Shown: in pieces, positions 8,356 to 16,386 of the stretch | How the letters are laid out: each line of letters starts with the position of its first letter | Position numbering within the stretch: the stretch's first letter is position 1 | The notes under the pieces: model-generated | What the model was told of the DNA's origin: nothing | The model's database searches: none | The model's input: the letters and a program-made list of their open reading frames with translations, nothing else | NCBI GenBank assembly: GCA_947476475.1 | Contig: CANJQT010000026.1 | Location: 1-39,817, forward strand | Length of the DNA: 39,817 bases | Reading direction: 5' to 3' | Source: Paracoccaceae bacterium | GTDB lineage: Bacteria > Pseudomonadota > Alphaproteobacteria > Rhodobacterales > Rhodobacteraceae | Made by a program: the position numbers and the translations under genes

Positions 8356-9255
8356 TCAAGCCATGCGCGCAGCCCGCAACCGGGGTGTCACCAGGAAAAG
8401 ACCCGCGAACATGATGGCCATCGCCAGCCAGACAGTGCCGGCAAATTCTTCACCCAAAAGCGCCACGGCCCAAAAAACCCCGCTGCCGGTCACCACATAG
8501 GCGGTCTGCGTGGCAAAGACTGCCCCCGCGCGGGCTGCCAGCCCCACATATCCAGCGTAAAGCACGGCATGCAGAACCGACATGACCAACAAGGCCACGC
8601 CCGCCTTGCCAAAACCGGCAGGCGGGATCACCGATGCCCCCTGGATCAGCACCGCAGGCAGCAAAAGAACCAACGCGATGACCGAAGCGCCAAACAGCGC
8701 CTCTACCGGATCAAGCCCCGCCGTGCCCCACCGCGCCACCACATTCGCCTCGATCGCGTAGAAAAGCGGGCCGATCATCGCAATCGGCAGCCAGACAATC
8801 ATGCCGGGGTCAGGCAGGCTTGCCTTCGGCAAAGCGATCAGCGCAACCCCGGCCAACCCGCACAAAAGCCCCGCCAACCGCGCCAGCGTGAAGCGGTCAC
8901 CCCCAAAAAGCAGCGCAATCGGAAAGGATATCAGAGGGATCGTGGCAATGAGGATCGACATGATCCCCGCTGGCAGATGTGCCACAGCCTGATAAAAACT
9001 CAGATTGGGTATGATCGTGCCGGTCAGTGCGATCAGCGTGCAGATGCGCAACCCCGCCCCGCTGACCGGTATCCGGCGGCGGTGGCGCAACGCCAGCAAG
9101 GCACCCAGAACCACAACCACGATGCAGGTCTGCCAGAAGATCAGCATCAATGGCCCATGTCCGCTTGAAACCGCGATCTTGCCAAGCGCCTGCGTCGAGC
9201 CCCAGCCGGTGCCCAACAAAAGCAATGCGCCGATCCAGGGCAGGCGTGCACTCAC
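8356..9255 (-). CDS. EamA-family (DMT superfamily) permease
   Basis: This 299-residue protein has about ten hydrophobic segments in two EamA repeats. The N-terminal repeat begins GTGWGSTQALGKIAV, and the C-terminal repeat includes ALLGEEFAGTVWLAMAIMFAGLFLV. Substrate unknown. The start overlaps the stop of the YmdB-like gene by 4 bases (coupled translation). It is clearly different from the other EamA protein at 3313-4242, so the two are not a recent duplication. Confidence 0.85.
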   Translation of the reverse strand: MSARLPWIGALLLLGTGWGSTQALGKIAVSSGHGPLMLIFWQTCIVVVVLGALLALRHRRRIPVSGAGLRICTLIALTGTIIPNLSFYQAVAHLPAGIMSILIATIPLISFPIALLFGGDRFTLARLAGLLCGLAGVALIALPKASLPDPGMIVWLPIAMIGPLFYAIEANVVARWGTAGLDPVEALFGASVIALVLLLPAVLIQGASVIPPAGFGKAGVALLVMSVLHAVLYAGYVGLAARAGAVFATQTAYVVTGSGVFWAVALLGEEFAGTVWLAMAIMFAGLFLVTPRLRAARMA

Positions 9256-10064
9256 GGTCTGGCTTCTTCCAGCCGTCCGCCGATGCGGATCATCCGCACT
9301 TTCAGCGCCCGGCCGGTCTTGTCGTCGGTTTCCACATAAAGGCCCGACAGCGTCGCGGCACCTTCCGCCGGACTAAAGCGTTCCTTGCCCATGCCGGTCA
9401 CAAAACGCCGCATCGGTTCCAGCTTGTCCATGCCAATCACGGAATCATAGTCACCGCACATGCCAGCATCAGACTGGAAGGCGGTGCCACCGTTCAGGAT
9501 CTGGGCATCGGCGGTCGGCACATGGGTATGGGTGCCCACGACCATGCTGGCGCGCCCGTCGCACCAATGGCCCATGCCCATCTTCTCGCTGGTCGCCTCG
9601 CAATGCACGTCGATGATGATCGCCTGCGCAAGCCCGCCCAGCGGATGGTTGCGCAAGACCGCGTCGATCGCGGAAAACGGATCGTCAAAGGGGCGTTTCA
9701 TGAAGACCTGACCCAGCACCTGCGCCACCAGAACCTTGCGCCCGCCCCTTGCCTCGAACAGGCGCGCGCCTTTGCCGGGGGCGTTCTTGGCATAGTTCAG
9801 CGGGCGCAGAATACGGGGTTCGGATTCGATGAACGACAGCATGTCCTTCTGGTCAAAGGCGTGATCGCCAAGCGTCAGGCAATCGACCCCCGCCCCGAGA
9901 AGATTTTTCGCGTGATCCGGGCTGATCCCGACGCCGCCGGTCGCGTTTTCGCCGTTCACCACAACGAAATCCAGCCCCCACTCGGCACGAAGCCCAGGAA
10001 GCCGGTCTACAATCGCCGCGCGCCCGGCGCGGCCCATCACATCGCCCAGAAAAAGCAGTTTCAT
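9252..10064 (-). CDS. YmdB-family metallophosphoesterase (TIGR00282)
   Basis: This 270-residue cytosolic phosphoesterase belongs to the YmdB family, whose characterised members hydrolyse 2',3'-cyclic nucleotides. Metal-binding motifs are present: GDVMGRAGR with Asp8, NGENATGG with Glu39 and Asn40, LGDH with Asp67 and His68, DVHCEATSEK, and GTHTHVPTAD. The C-terminal FQSDAGMCGDYDSVIGMD stretch is also typical. First gene of the leftward series; a 169-base divergent intergenic region separates it from the VPLPA-CTERM gene. Gene names for this family vary, so none is given. Confidence 0.9.
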   Translation of the reverse strand: MKLLFLGDVMGRAGRAAIVDRLPGLRAEWGLDFVVVNGENATGGVGISPDHAKNLLGAGVDCLTLGDHAFDQKDMLSFIESEPRILRPLNYAKNAPGKGARLFEARGGRKVLVAQVLGQVFMKRPFDDPFSAIDAVLRNHPLGGLAQAIIIDVHCEATSEKMGMGHWCDGRASMVVGTHTHVPTADAQILNGGTAFQSDAGMCGDYDSVIGMDKLEPMRRFVTGMGKERFSPAEGAATLSGLYVETDDKTGRALKVRMIRIGGRLEEARP

Positions 10065-10117
10065 GCGCCCTGACTATGCCGCGGTGCGCATACGCGCAAG
10101 AGCGATGCAGATGCCAA

Positions 10118-10138
10118 ATTGCCGATCTGGTCGGCAAT
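10118..10138. promoter_or_regulatory. Perfect 8-bp palindrome in the divergent intergenic region
   Basis: ATTGCCGA (10118-10125) and TCGGCAAT (10131-10138) are perfect inverted repeats around a 5-base spacer. It lies between the divergent ymdB-like and VPLPA-CTERM genes. No T-run follows, so an operator is more likely than a terminator. A further small inverted repeat GATCC/GGATC is at 10208-10221, just before the ribosome site of the VPLPA gene. Confidence 0.4.
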
Positions 10139-10233
10139 AAGCCGCTGCAAATGACCTAATTTCTTGACGGATATCGAAAATCGGGCCAGCCTGACCTCGG
10201 GGCAGGTGATCCGAATGGATCGGGAGGGTGAGA

Positions 10234-10869
10234 ATGTTTGCAGTTTTGCGAAATTCCGCAGTGGTGGTGGCCTTGGTTTTGGCATTGCCGCTGGCCGGGC
10301 AGGCGGCCACGATGAACTTCGACCTGTTGCCTGATGAAGGCGCGCAACTGGATACTTACAGCGAAAATGGCATCAACGTGACCGGCTTTGGGGGCGTCAT
10401 CGCCTATGAGTCAAATCCCGGCTTTGCCCATATCGACGATTCCGGCACCGGCTTGGCCTCGACACTGGATTTCACCATGTCGGGCCTGTTTGACGCCGTG
10501 GAATTCGCACTTGTATCGTTTGGCTATGATTTCACCGATACGCCCGGCCCCTTGTCTGACAATCTGTTCGTCACCGGCTATCTGAATGGCTCGGTGGTGA
10601 CGACCGTCGGCTACATCCTTAGCGATATCGTCGGCGCCAGCCAGATGTTCCAGCTTGGCGCGGCCTTCGCCGGGATCGACAAGCTGCGCATTGAACTGCT
10701 TTACCCAGTCAATTCGGCGGACTGCGGCGCGCCCTGCGGCCATTTCGATCTGGATTATGTGACGCTGAACGCGACAGGCCCTGCACTGGTGCCCTTGCCC
10801 GCCTCGGGGCTGATGCTGCTGACGGCCGGGCTTTTGGCGGGCGGTTTGCGCCTGCGGCGGCGGCGGTAA
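10234..10869 (+). CDS. VPLPA-CTERM sorting domain protein, putative surface protein
   Basis: This 211-residue secreted protein has a signal peptide (MFAVLRNSAVVVALVLALPLAGQA-A). The C-terminus has the three parts of the VPLPA-CTERM signal: VPLPASG, a hydrophobic segment (LMLLTAGLLAGG) and a basic tail (LRLRRRR). This signal is processed by a dedicated exosortase-type enzyme in Rhodobacteraceae and relatives. The middle is beta-rich, with a CGAPCGHFDLDYV segment resembling PEP-CTERM-type proteins. The ATG at 10234 follows GGGAGG by 6 bases; a GTG at 10228 overlaps that site. No exosortase gene is in the window. Precise function unknown. Confidence 0.85.
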   Translation: MFAVLRNSAVVVALVLALPLAGQAATMNFDLLPDEGAQLDTYSENGINVTGFGGVIAYESNPGFAHIDDSGTGLASTLDFTMSGLFDAVEFALVSFGYDFTDTPGPLSDNLFVTGYLNGSVVTTVGYILSDIVGASQMFQLGAAFAGIDKLRIELLYPVNSADCGAPCGHFDLDYVTLNATGPALVPLPASGLMLLTAGLLAGGLRLRRRR

Positions 10870-10884
10870 CGCGAAGACTGCGGA

Positions 10885-11469
10885 TCAGCGCGAATTGGCG
10901 CGGCCAGTCAGAGGCAGAATACCGTGTTCGGTGACGATCAGGTCAAGCGGCTGATCTGTCGGTTCGATCGGAACCTCTTCAACTTCCTGCGCGGCAAAGG
11001 CAAAGCCGATGGCAGTGACCGGACCGCGCGCCCGCAGCCCTTCCAGCGTGCGGTCGTAAAAGCCGCCGCCATAGCCCAACCGAAAACCGCGCCGATCAAA
11101 GGCCAGAAGCGGCACGATCAACACGTTGGGCACCAGTTCGGCACCACCTTCGGGGATCAGGGCCTTGAACGCGCCTTCCATCATGCGCACCTGAGGCGTC
11201 CATTCGTGAAACCGCAAGGGCTGCGCCGGTCCGGGAATGACCGGCACCCCGACCCGCCCACCCTGCCCCGCGGCCAGATGCGCCGCCATCGCCGGCAGGC
11301 AATCAATTTCGGTCCGCATTGGCATGTAACCCGCCAGCACCGCGCCGCGATAGGGCGCAAGCACCGTAATCAAAGCGTCGCAATCACTGGCCGCGCGCGC
11401 GGCAAAGGCCAGCTTGCGGCGCGCAAAGGCCTCGGCGCGGGCCGCAGCTTTGATGTCGGTCAAATTCAT
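10885..11469 (-). CDS. 5-formyltetrahydrofolate cyclo-ligase
   Basis: This 194-residue cytosolic enzyme converts 5-formyl-THF with ATP to 5,10-methenyl-THF, salvaging folate. The family signature RLGYGGGFYDRTL is near residues 131-143, preceded by VPLLAFDRRG. The N-terminal region with MRTEIDC is also typical. Length matches the family. The ATG overlaps the mgtE stop (ATGA), so it is translated with mgtE. That pairing looks positional rather than functional. It converges on the VPLPA gene with 15 bases between stops. Confidence 0.93.
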   Translation of the reverse strand: MNLTDIKAAARAEAFARRKLAFAARAASDCDALITVLAPYRGAVLAGYMPMRTEIDCLPAMAAHLAAGQGGRVGVPVIPGPAQPLRFHEWTPQVRMMEGAFKALIPEGGAELVPNVLIVPLLAFDRRGFRLGYGGGFYDRTLEGLRARGPVTAIGFAFAAQEVEEVPIEPTDQPLDLIVTEHGILPLTGRANSR

Positions 11470-12863
11470 AGCAAAAGCACCGTTGCAAGGCCCAGAAAGG
11501 CGAAATATCCCATCACGTCGGTCAGGGTGGTGACAAAGGTGCCCGACGCCAACGCCGGATCAAGCTTGAACTTCTCCAGCGTCAGCGGCACCAGAACCCC
11601 GCCCATCGCCGCCACCACCTGATTGACGATCATCGCCAGCCCCAAGACCAGCCCCAGCATCGGTTCGCCCAGAATAAGCGTTGCCGCCAGCCCAAGGATC
11701 AGCGCCAGCCCGACGCCATTCAAAAGCCCCGCCCCCAGTTCCCGCAGCACAACTCGCCGCGCGTTGGCATCGGTCAGGTCGCGGGTGGCCAACGCCCGCA
11801 CCGCCACCGCCAGCGACTGTGTCCCGGCAATCCCGCCGGTCGAGGCGACGATCGGCATGACCGCAGCCAAAGCCACAAGCCGGGTCAGCGTGCCCTCGAA
11901 CTGCGAAATCACCAATGCCGACAATGAGGCGGTAAACAGATTGACCACCAGCCACGGCAGTCTTTGCCGCGCCGTCGCCACCGCCCCGTCCGAGATCGAG
12001 CTTTCCTCGCCCACCCCCGCCAGACGCAGCACGTCTTCTTCGTGTTCCTCGTCCAGAACCGACATAGCATCGTCAATGGTGATGACGCCGACCAGCCGGT
12101 CATCCTCATCCACCACGGGGGCGGAAATCAGGTGATACTGGTTGAACGCGTAGGCGACGTCGCCCTCGTCCTCGCGCACGCCGATGGTGCGAAAACTGTC
12201 TTCGGTGATGTCTTTCAGCCGGACCGCCCGTTTCGACGACAAAAGCTTGCCCAGCGTCACATAGCCGGTCGGATGCCAGCGCGGGTCGATCAGGATCACA
12301 TGATAGAACTGGTCCGGTAGCTCGACGTCGCCGCGCAAATAGTCGATCGCCTCGCCCACCGTCCAATGTTCGGGCGCAGTGACCACCTCGCGCTGCATCA
12401 GGCGACCGGCGGAATATTCTGGGAAGGTCAGCGATTGTTCCACCGCCGCCCGGTCGCTGTCCTCAAGTGCCCCAAGGATCATTTCCTGCTGTGGCTCTTG
12501 CAGATCCTCAAGGATGTCGACGACATCGTCGGAATCCAGTTCGCGCACCGCGTCCGCCAGCACGTCGCGCGGCAGCGCCGCAATCACTTCCTCGCGGATG
12601 GATTCGTCAAGTTCCGACAGGATCTCGCCATCGATCCCGCGCGACCACAGCGCCAGCAGCCCCGCCCGTGCCCCTGCGCCGATCTGCTCGAAAAGGTCGG
12701 CGATGTCGGCGGCGTGCAAAGGCTCCATCAGCCGGTCGATGGCCGCCGCGTCCCCGGCATCCACTGCATCCAGAATCGCTTCGACAGTGCGGGGGTCAAG
12801 GGAATAATCCTCTTCCTCCCGCTCCGTCGGCCGTTCGGCCAGCTGATGCTCGGTCTCGCTCAT
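11466..12863 (-). CDS. mgtE: Magnesium transporter MgtE
   Basis: This 465-residue Mg2+ channel has the usual order: an acidic N-terminal superhelical domain (about 20-140), two CBS domains (about 145-270, including LMQREVVTAPEHWTVGEAI and APVVDEDDRLVGVITIDDAM), a connecting helix, and five membrane segments ending with the pore. The family motif near VMPIVASTGGIAGTQSLAVAVRALA is present. Cytosolic Mg2+ binding to the N and CBS domains closes the channel in characterised members. The ribosome site GGAG lies 5 bases before the ATG. Transcribed with the cyclo-ligase gene. Confidence 0.95.
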   Translation of the reverse strand: MSETEHQLAERPTEREEEDYSLDPRTVEAILDAVDAGDAAAIDRLMEPLHAADIADLFEQIGAGARAGLLALWSRGIDGEILSELDESIREEVIAALPRDVLADAVRELDSDDVVDILEDLQEPQQEMILGALEDSDRAAVEQSLTFPEYSAGRLMQREVVTAPEHWTVGEAIDYLRGDVELPDQFYHVILIDPRWHPTGYVTLGKLLSSKRAVRLKDITEDSFRTIGVREDEGDVAYAFNQYHLISAPVVDEDDRLVGVITIDDAMSVLDEEHEEDVLRLAGVGEESSISDGAVATARQRLPWLVVNLFTASLSALVISQFEGTLTRLVALAAVMPIVASTGGIAGTQSLAVAVRALATRDLTDANARRVVLRELGAGLLNGVGLALILGLAATLILGEPMLGLVLGLAMIVNQVVAAMGGVLVPLTLEKFKLDPALASGTFVTTLTDVMGYFAFLGLATVLLL

Positions 12864-12985
12864 GGGATCTCCGGCTGAATTAGGCGGACATTATCGGAAG
12901 CAGTTTCAAAGAAACAGGGGCAAAGGGCAAATTTACCGCCCCGCGCAAGGGGGTTACTGTGCAAGATTGTGACAGGGAGGATTTC

Positions 12986-14272
12986 ATGGCAGAGCTTTTG
13001 ATCGGTCAGACACTGGCCTATGCGGGCGACGCGCTTCTCGAGGGGCCGGATGCTGCCCGCCATTCCGCCCGCGGCGGTGTGCTGATCGAAGGTGGCCGGA
13101 TCGCGGCGGTCGGCGAGGCCGATGATCTGAGGCGCGCCCACCCCGCAGCACGGGTAACCGACTATGGCGATGCGCTGATTTCGGCAGGCTTCATCGACGC
13201 CCATGTCCATTATCCGCAAACGGCGATGATCGCCTCATGGGGCAAACGGCTGATCGACTGGCTGAACAGCTACACCTTCCCCGAGGAAATGAAATTCTCC
13301 GACAAAACCTATGCGGCCGACATCGCCGGGCGCTATCTGGACCTGACGCTGGCCAATGGCACCACGACGGTCTGCACCTATGCGACGATCCATCCCGAAA
13401 GCGTCGATGCTTTCTTCGAAGCGGCGCAGGCGCGCGGCCTGCGTGCCTATGCGGGCAAAACCTGCATGGACAGGAACGCACCGGACGGGCTGCGCGACAC
13501 CCCGCAGTCGGCCTATGACGACAGCAAGCGGCTTTTGCAAAAGTGGCATGGGGTTGACCGGTTATCTTACGTCATCACCCCGCGCTTTTCGCCAACCTCC
13601 ACCCCCGAACAGTTGATGGCGATGGGGGCGCTTTGGCGTGAAAACCCCGACTGCCTGATGCAGACCCATCTTTCGGAACAGACCGACGAGGTCGAATGGG
13701 TCAAGTCGCTGTTCCCGCAGTCGCGCGATTATCTGGATACCTACGAGGTGCAGGGCCTGCTGCAAGAAGGCGCCCTTTTCGGCCATGCGATCTATCTGAC
13801 CGACCGCGAAGTGGCGCGTATCCGCGAAACCGGGGCGGCGCTGGTCCATTGCCCAACCTCGAACACCTTCATCGGTTCGGGCCTGTTCCCGACGATGGAT
13901 ATGGCCCGCAAAGGCATCCGCGTCGGCCTTGCCACCGATACCGGCGGCGGATCTTCCTTTTCGATGCTGCGCACCATGGCGGCGGCCTATGAAGTCGGCC
14001 AACTCAGGGGGACACCCCTGCATCCGTCGCAACTCTGGTGGCTGGCCACCCAAGGCTCGGCCCGCGCCCTGCGCGCCGAAGGCCGCATCGGCAACCTTGC
14101 GGCCGGGATGGAGGCCGACATCACCGTGATCAACCTCGCCTCGACCCCCGCCATCGCCCAGCGCAACGCACGGGCCAAGGACATCTGGGAATCGCTTTTC
14201 CCCACCATCATGATGGGGGACGACCGCGCCATCAAAGCAGTCTGGGTCGGTGGCAGGCCGGTCAGCGGCTGA
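12986..14272 (+). CDS. guaD: Guanine deaminase
   Basis: This 428-residue amidohydrolase deaminates guanine to xanthine in purine catabolism. Metal ligands are seen in FIDAHVHYPQ (His73, His75), QTHLSEQ in the middle and LATDTGGGSSFSML in the C-terminal half. CMDRNAPDGLRD is also typical of guanine deaminase. The ATG at 12986 follows AGGGAGG by 5 bases; an upstream GTG at 12959 is rejected for lack of a site. Divergent from mgtE over 122 bases. No other purine catabolism gene is adjacent. Confidence 0.92.
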   Translation: MAELLIGQTLAYAGDALLEGPDAARHSARGGVLIEGGRIAAVGEADDLRRAHPAARVTDYGDALISAGFIDAHVHYPQTAMIASWGKRLIDWLNSYTFPEEMKFSDKTYAADIAGRYLDLTLANGTTTVCTYATIHPESVDAFFEAAQARGLRAYAGKTCMDRNAPDGLRDTPQSAYDDSKRLLQKWHGVDRLSYVITPRFSPTSTPEQLMAMGALWRENPDCLMQTHLSEQTDEVEWVKSLFPQSRDYLDTYEVQGLLQEGALFGHAIYLTDREVARIRETGAALVHCPTSNTFIGSGLFPTMDMARKGIRVGLATDTGGGSSFSMLRTMAAAYEVGQLRGTPLHPSQLWWLATQGSARALRAEGRIGNLAAGMEADITVINLASTPAIAQRNARAKDIWESLFPTIMMGDDRAIKAVWVGGRPVSG

Positions 14273-14294
14273 TCCGCCTGCCCCTTGGTGATGG

Positions 14295-14312
14295 CAAAAA
14301 TATCCTCGGGGG
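14295..14312. repeat. Short intergenic motif of a type I remember from Rhodobacteraceae
   Basis: The sequence caaaaatatcctcggggg lies just after guaD. From memory, very similar motifs (CCCCCGAGGATATTTTTG on the other strand) recur at gene ends in Rhodobacteraceae genomes. On the minus strand it is a C/G-rich stretch followed by TATTTTTG, downstream of rraB. Only one copy is in this window, so the repeat status rests on recollection. Confidence 0.35.
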
Positions 14313-14332
14313 AAGTGCGCGGAACGCCCACG

Positions 14333-14351
14333 CGGGGGCAGACAGCCCCCG
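14333..14351. terminator. Hairpin between convergent guaD and rraB
   Basis: CGGGGGC (14333-14339) pairs with GCCCCCG (14345-14351) around AGACA. On the plus strand only a weak TTCTAGCTTT follows, so termination of guaD is plausible but not strong. On the minus strand it follows the rraB stop directly. Confidence 0.45.
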
Positions 14352-14353
14352 TT

Positions 14354-14677
14354 CTAGCTTTCCAGCATGTCCCAGCCATCCGGGTAGAAATCCGACAAAA
14401 GCGCCACTTCGGTCGCGCGCCGCTCATGGTCCCATATCGCTTCCGGGGTGACGGCGATCGGCCCAACCGCAGCGTCGATCATCCCTTCCTCCTCGTCGCG
14501 CTCGACCGTGAACCCCAGCTTCGTCAGCGCGGCTTCGACGGTGGCCCAGTCGGGGTCCTGATCCTCTGCGTAAAACAGGAAATGAATGATGCCGCTGTCT
14601 GGCAGACCACCCTGCTTGCGCAACTCTACAAAGGTTTCAAAGGTTTCCGCCTTCTGGGCGGCATAATCGTGGGCCAT
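14354..14677 (-). CDS. rraB: RraB-family ribonuclease E inhibitor
   Basis: This 107-residue acidic cytosolic protein matches the RraB family, whose E. coli member binds RNase E and changes degradosome composition. Recognisable segments are FYAEDQDPDWATVEAALTKLGF and the C-terminal YPDGWDMLES. It starts 13 bases after the stop of the dNTP triphosphohydrolase gene on the same strand, so the two form an operon. AGGA lies 6 bases before the ATG. Alphaproteobacterial RraB proteins are little studied, so conserved activity is inferred. Confidence 0.8.
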   Translation of the reverse strand: MAHDYAAQKAETFETFVELRKQGGLPDSGIIHFLFYAEDQDPDWATVEAALTKLGFTVERDEEEGMIDAAVGPIAVTPEAIWDHERRATEVALLSDFYPDGWDMLES

Positions 14678-14690
14678 GGTCTATCCTGTT

Positions 14691-15896
14691 TCAGCGCGCC
14701 TTGTCGTCTTGCGGCTCGTTCAGCACCAACCGTGCATGTTCCTGAATCGCAAAACGGTCGGTCATCCCTGCCACATAGTCCAGCACCACGCGCGCCAGAT
14801 CCGTCTGGTTTTGCGCCCGCGCCACATCGGCGCGCCATTCGGCGGGCAGCAGCGCGGGATCGGCCAGAAACAGCGGAAACAGGTCGTTGACGATGGCGGT
14901 CACACGCTTGCGTTCGACAATCACCGATGGGGCGCGGTACATGCGGGTGAACAGAAAGCCCTTGATCGCTTTAAGGTTCTGAAACAGCGGCTTCGAGAAG
15001 CGGATGATCGGCCCGTCCATCTCGCGGATCTCCTGGGCAGATTTCGGCTGGCTGGCCTGAAGGCGGTTCTGGGCCACGGCGATCACGTCCTCGACCATCA
15101 CACCAAAAACCCGGCGCAAGGCTTCATGGCGGCGGCGGGAAGGGTCAAGACCGGGATAAAGCCGGTCCACCTCGGCAAAGGCCGGGCCGGTGACCGGCAA
15201 CTCCATCAGGTCGGCCTCGGAGAACAGGCCCGCGCGCAGGCCGTCGTGCAGGTCGTGATGGTTATAGGCCACATCGTCGGCAACGGCGGCCACCTGCGCC
15301 TCGGCGCTGGCATGGGTGTGCAGTTCCAGATCATAACGCGCGTTGAAATTGGCCAGCGCATAGGGAATCTGCGACGGGTCGGTGACCGAATGCGAACCCG
15401 ATGCGTGCGGCCCGATCACCGGGCCGTTGTGCTTGGCGATGCCTTCAAGCGTCTCCCAGGTCAGGTTCAGCCCATCATAGTCGGCGTAGTGGCGTTCCAG
15501 ATCGGTAACGATGCGGATCGCTTGCGCATTATGGTCAAAGCCGCCGTAGGGCTGCATCAGAACCGCCAACGCATCCTCGCCGGTATGGCCGAAGGGCGGA
15601 TGGCCAAGGTCGTGCGCCAGCGCCACCGCCTCGGCCAGTTCGACGTTCAGCCCCAGCGTGGCCGCAATGGTGCGCGCCACCTGCGCCACCTCGATCGTAT
15701 GGGTCAGACGCGTTCGGTAATAGTCGCCCTCATGTTCGACGAACACCTGGGTCTTGTGCTTCAGCCGCCGGAAGGCAGAGGAATGGATGATCCGGTCGCG
15801 GTCACGCTGAAAGGGCGACCGGAAGGTCGACAGCTTCTCGGGAAAAAGCCTGCCGCGGCTCTGGTCGGGCTGACAAGCATAGGGGGCAAGGGTCAT
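14691..15896 (-). CDS. Deoxyguanosinetriphosphate triphosphohydrolase-like protein (HD domain)
   Basis: This 401-residue HD-superfamily enzyme hydrolyses dNTPs to deoxynucleoside and triphosphate. The metal site is visible as RLTHTIEVAQ (His66), AHDLGHPPFGHTGEDAL (His95, Asp96) and a later Asp in VAAVADDVAYNHHDL. The N-terminal FRRLKHKTQVF is characteristic of the dGTPase family. The ATG at 15896 gives normal family length; the frame stays open upstream to 16322 but that part overlaps the divergent ErpA gene and is not coding. Only 54-72 bases separate it from ErpA, so the two promoters must be close. Followed by rraB. Confidence 0.92.
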   Translation of the reverse strand: MTLAPYACQPDQSRGRLFPEKLSTFRSPFQRDRDRIIHSSAFRRLKHKTQVFVEHEGDYYRTRLTHTIEVAQVARTIAATLGLNVELAEAVALAHDLGHPPFGHTGEDALAVLMQPYGGFDHNAQAIRIVTDLERHYADYDGLNLTWETLEGIAKHNGPVIGPHASGSHSVTDPSQIPYALANFNARYDLELHTHASAEAQVAAVADDVAYNHHDLHDGLRAGLFSEADLMELPVTGPAFAEVDRLYPGLDPSRRRHEALRRVFGVMVEDVIAVAQNRLQASQPKSAQEIREMDGPIIRFSKPLFQNLKAIKGFLFTRMYRAPSVIVERKRVTAIVNDLFPLFLADPALLPAEWRADVARAQNQTDLARVVLDYVAGMTDRFAIQEHARLVLNEPQDDKAR

Positions 15897-15968
15897 CGGT
15901 CTGTTCTTGTTCAATGGCTTGTCTGATCCTATATTGAGTTTCGTGAAGAAATGACATGGGCCAATGGC

Positions 15969-16301
15969 ATGAACCTGACACTGCCGCCAAAAGTCACCCC
16001 CCGCGCCTTCGCGCGGCTGGCCGAGATCAATGCCGATGCCACCGAAGGCAAGGCGCTGCGGGTGGCCGTATCGGGTGGCGGCTGTTCGGGCTTTCAGTAT
16101 GAGATAAAGCTTGATGAGCCCACCGCCGATGATCTGGTGCTCGAGGGGGACGGCCAGAAGGTGCTGGTTGATTCCGTATCCCTGCCCTTCCTGACCAACG
16201 CGACCATCGACTTTTCCGAAGAATTGATCGGCGCGCGCTTTGTCATCAACAACCCGAACGCCACGTCGTCTTGCGGCTGCGGGACCAGCTTTTCCATCTG
16301 A
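15969..16301 (+). CDS. erpA: Iron-sulfur cluster insertion protein ErpA (A-type carrier)
   Basis: This 110-residue HesB/IscA-family carrier passes Fe-S clusters to target enzymes. The three conserved cysteines are Cys39 (GGGCSGFQY), Cys102 and Cys104 (SSCGCGTSF). The N-terminus MNLTLPPKVTPRAFARLAEI is ErpA-like. An in-frame ATG at 15951 would add six residues and cannot be excluded. No isc or suf genes are adjacent; the gene stands alone, divergent from the dNTPase gene. Confidence 0.88.
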   Translation: MNLTLPPKVTPRAFARLAEINADATEGKALRVAVSGGGCSGFQYEIKLDEPTADDLVLEGDGQKVLVDSVSLPFLTNATIDFSEELIGARFVINNPNATSSCGCGTSFSI

Positions 16302-16386
16302 TCCCCTGATCCGGTCCCCCAAACTGGTCCATTGCCGCTCTGCCCCCCCGCCCCTATAGTTCCCGGATCAACCGGATGAAGGCCTG

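Noticed and set aside
9252-10064. Calcineurin-type phosphatase
   Set aside because: The motif set GDVMGR, NGEN, DVHCEATSEK and GTHTHVPT fits the YmdB family more closely.
14676-15926. Open frame of 416 codons on the plus strand
   Set aside because: It is the complement of the dNTP triphosphohydrolase gene, whose HD motifs are clear; the frame has no family features.
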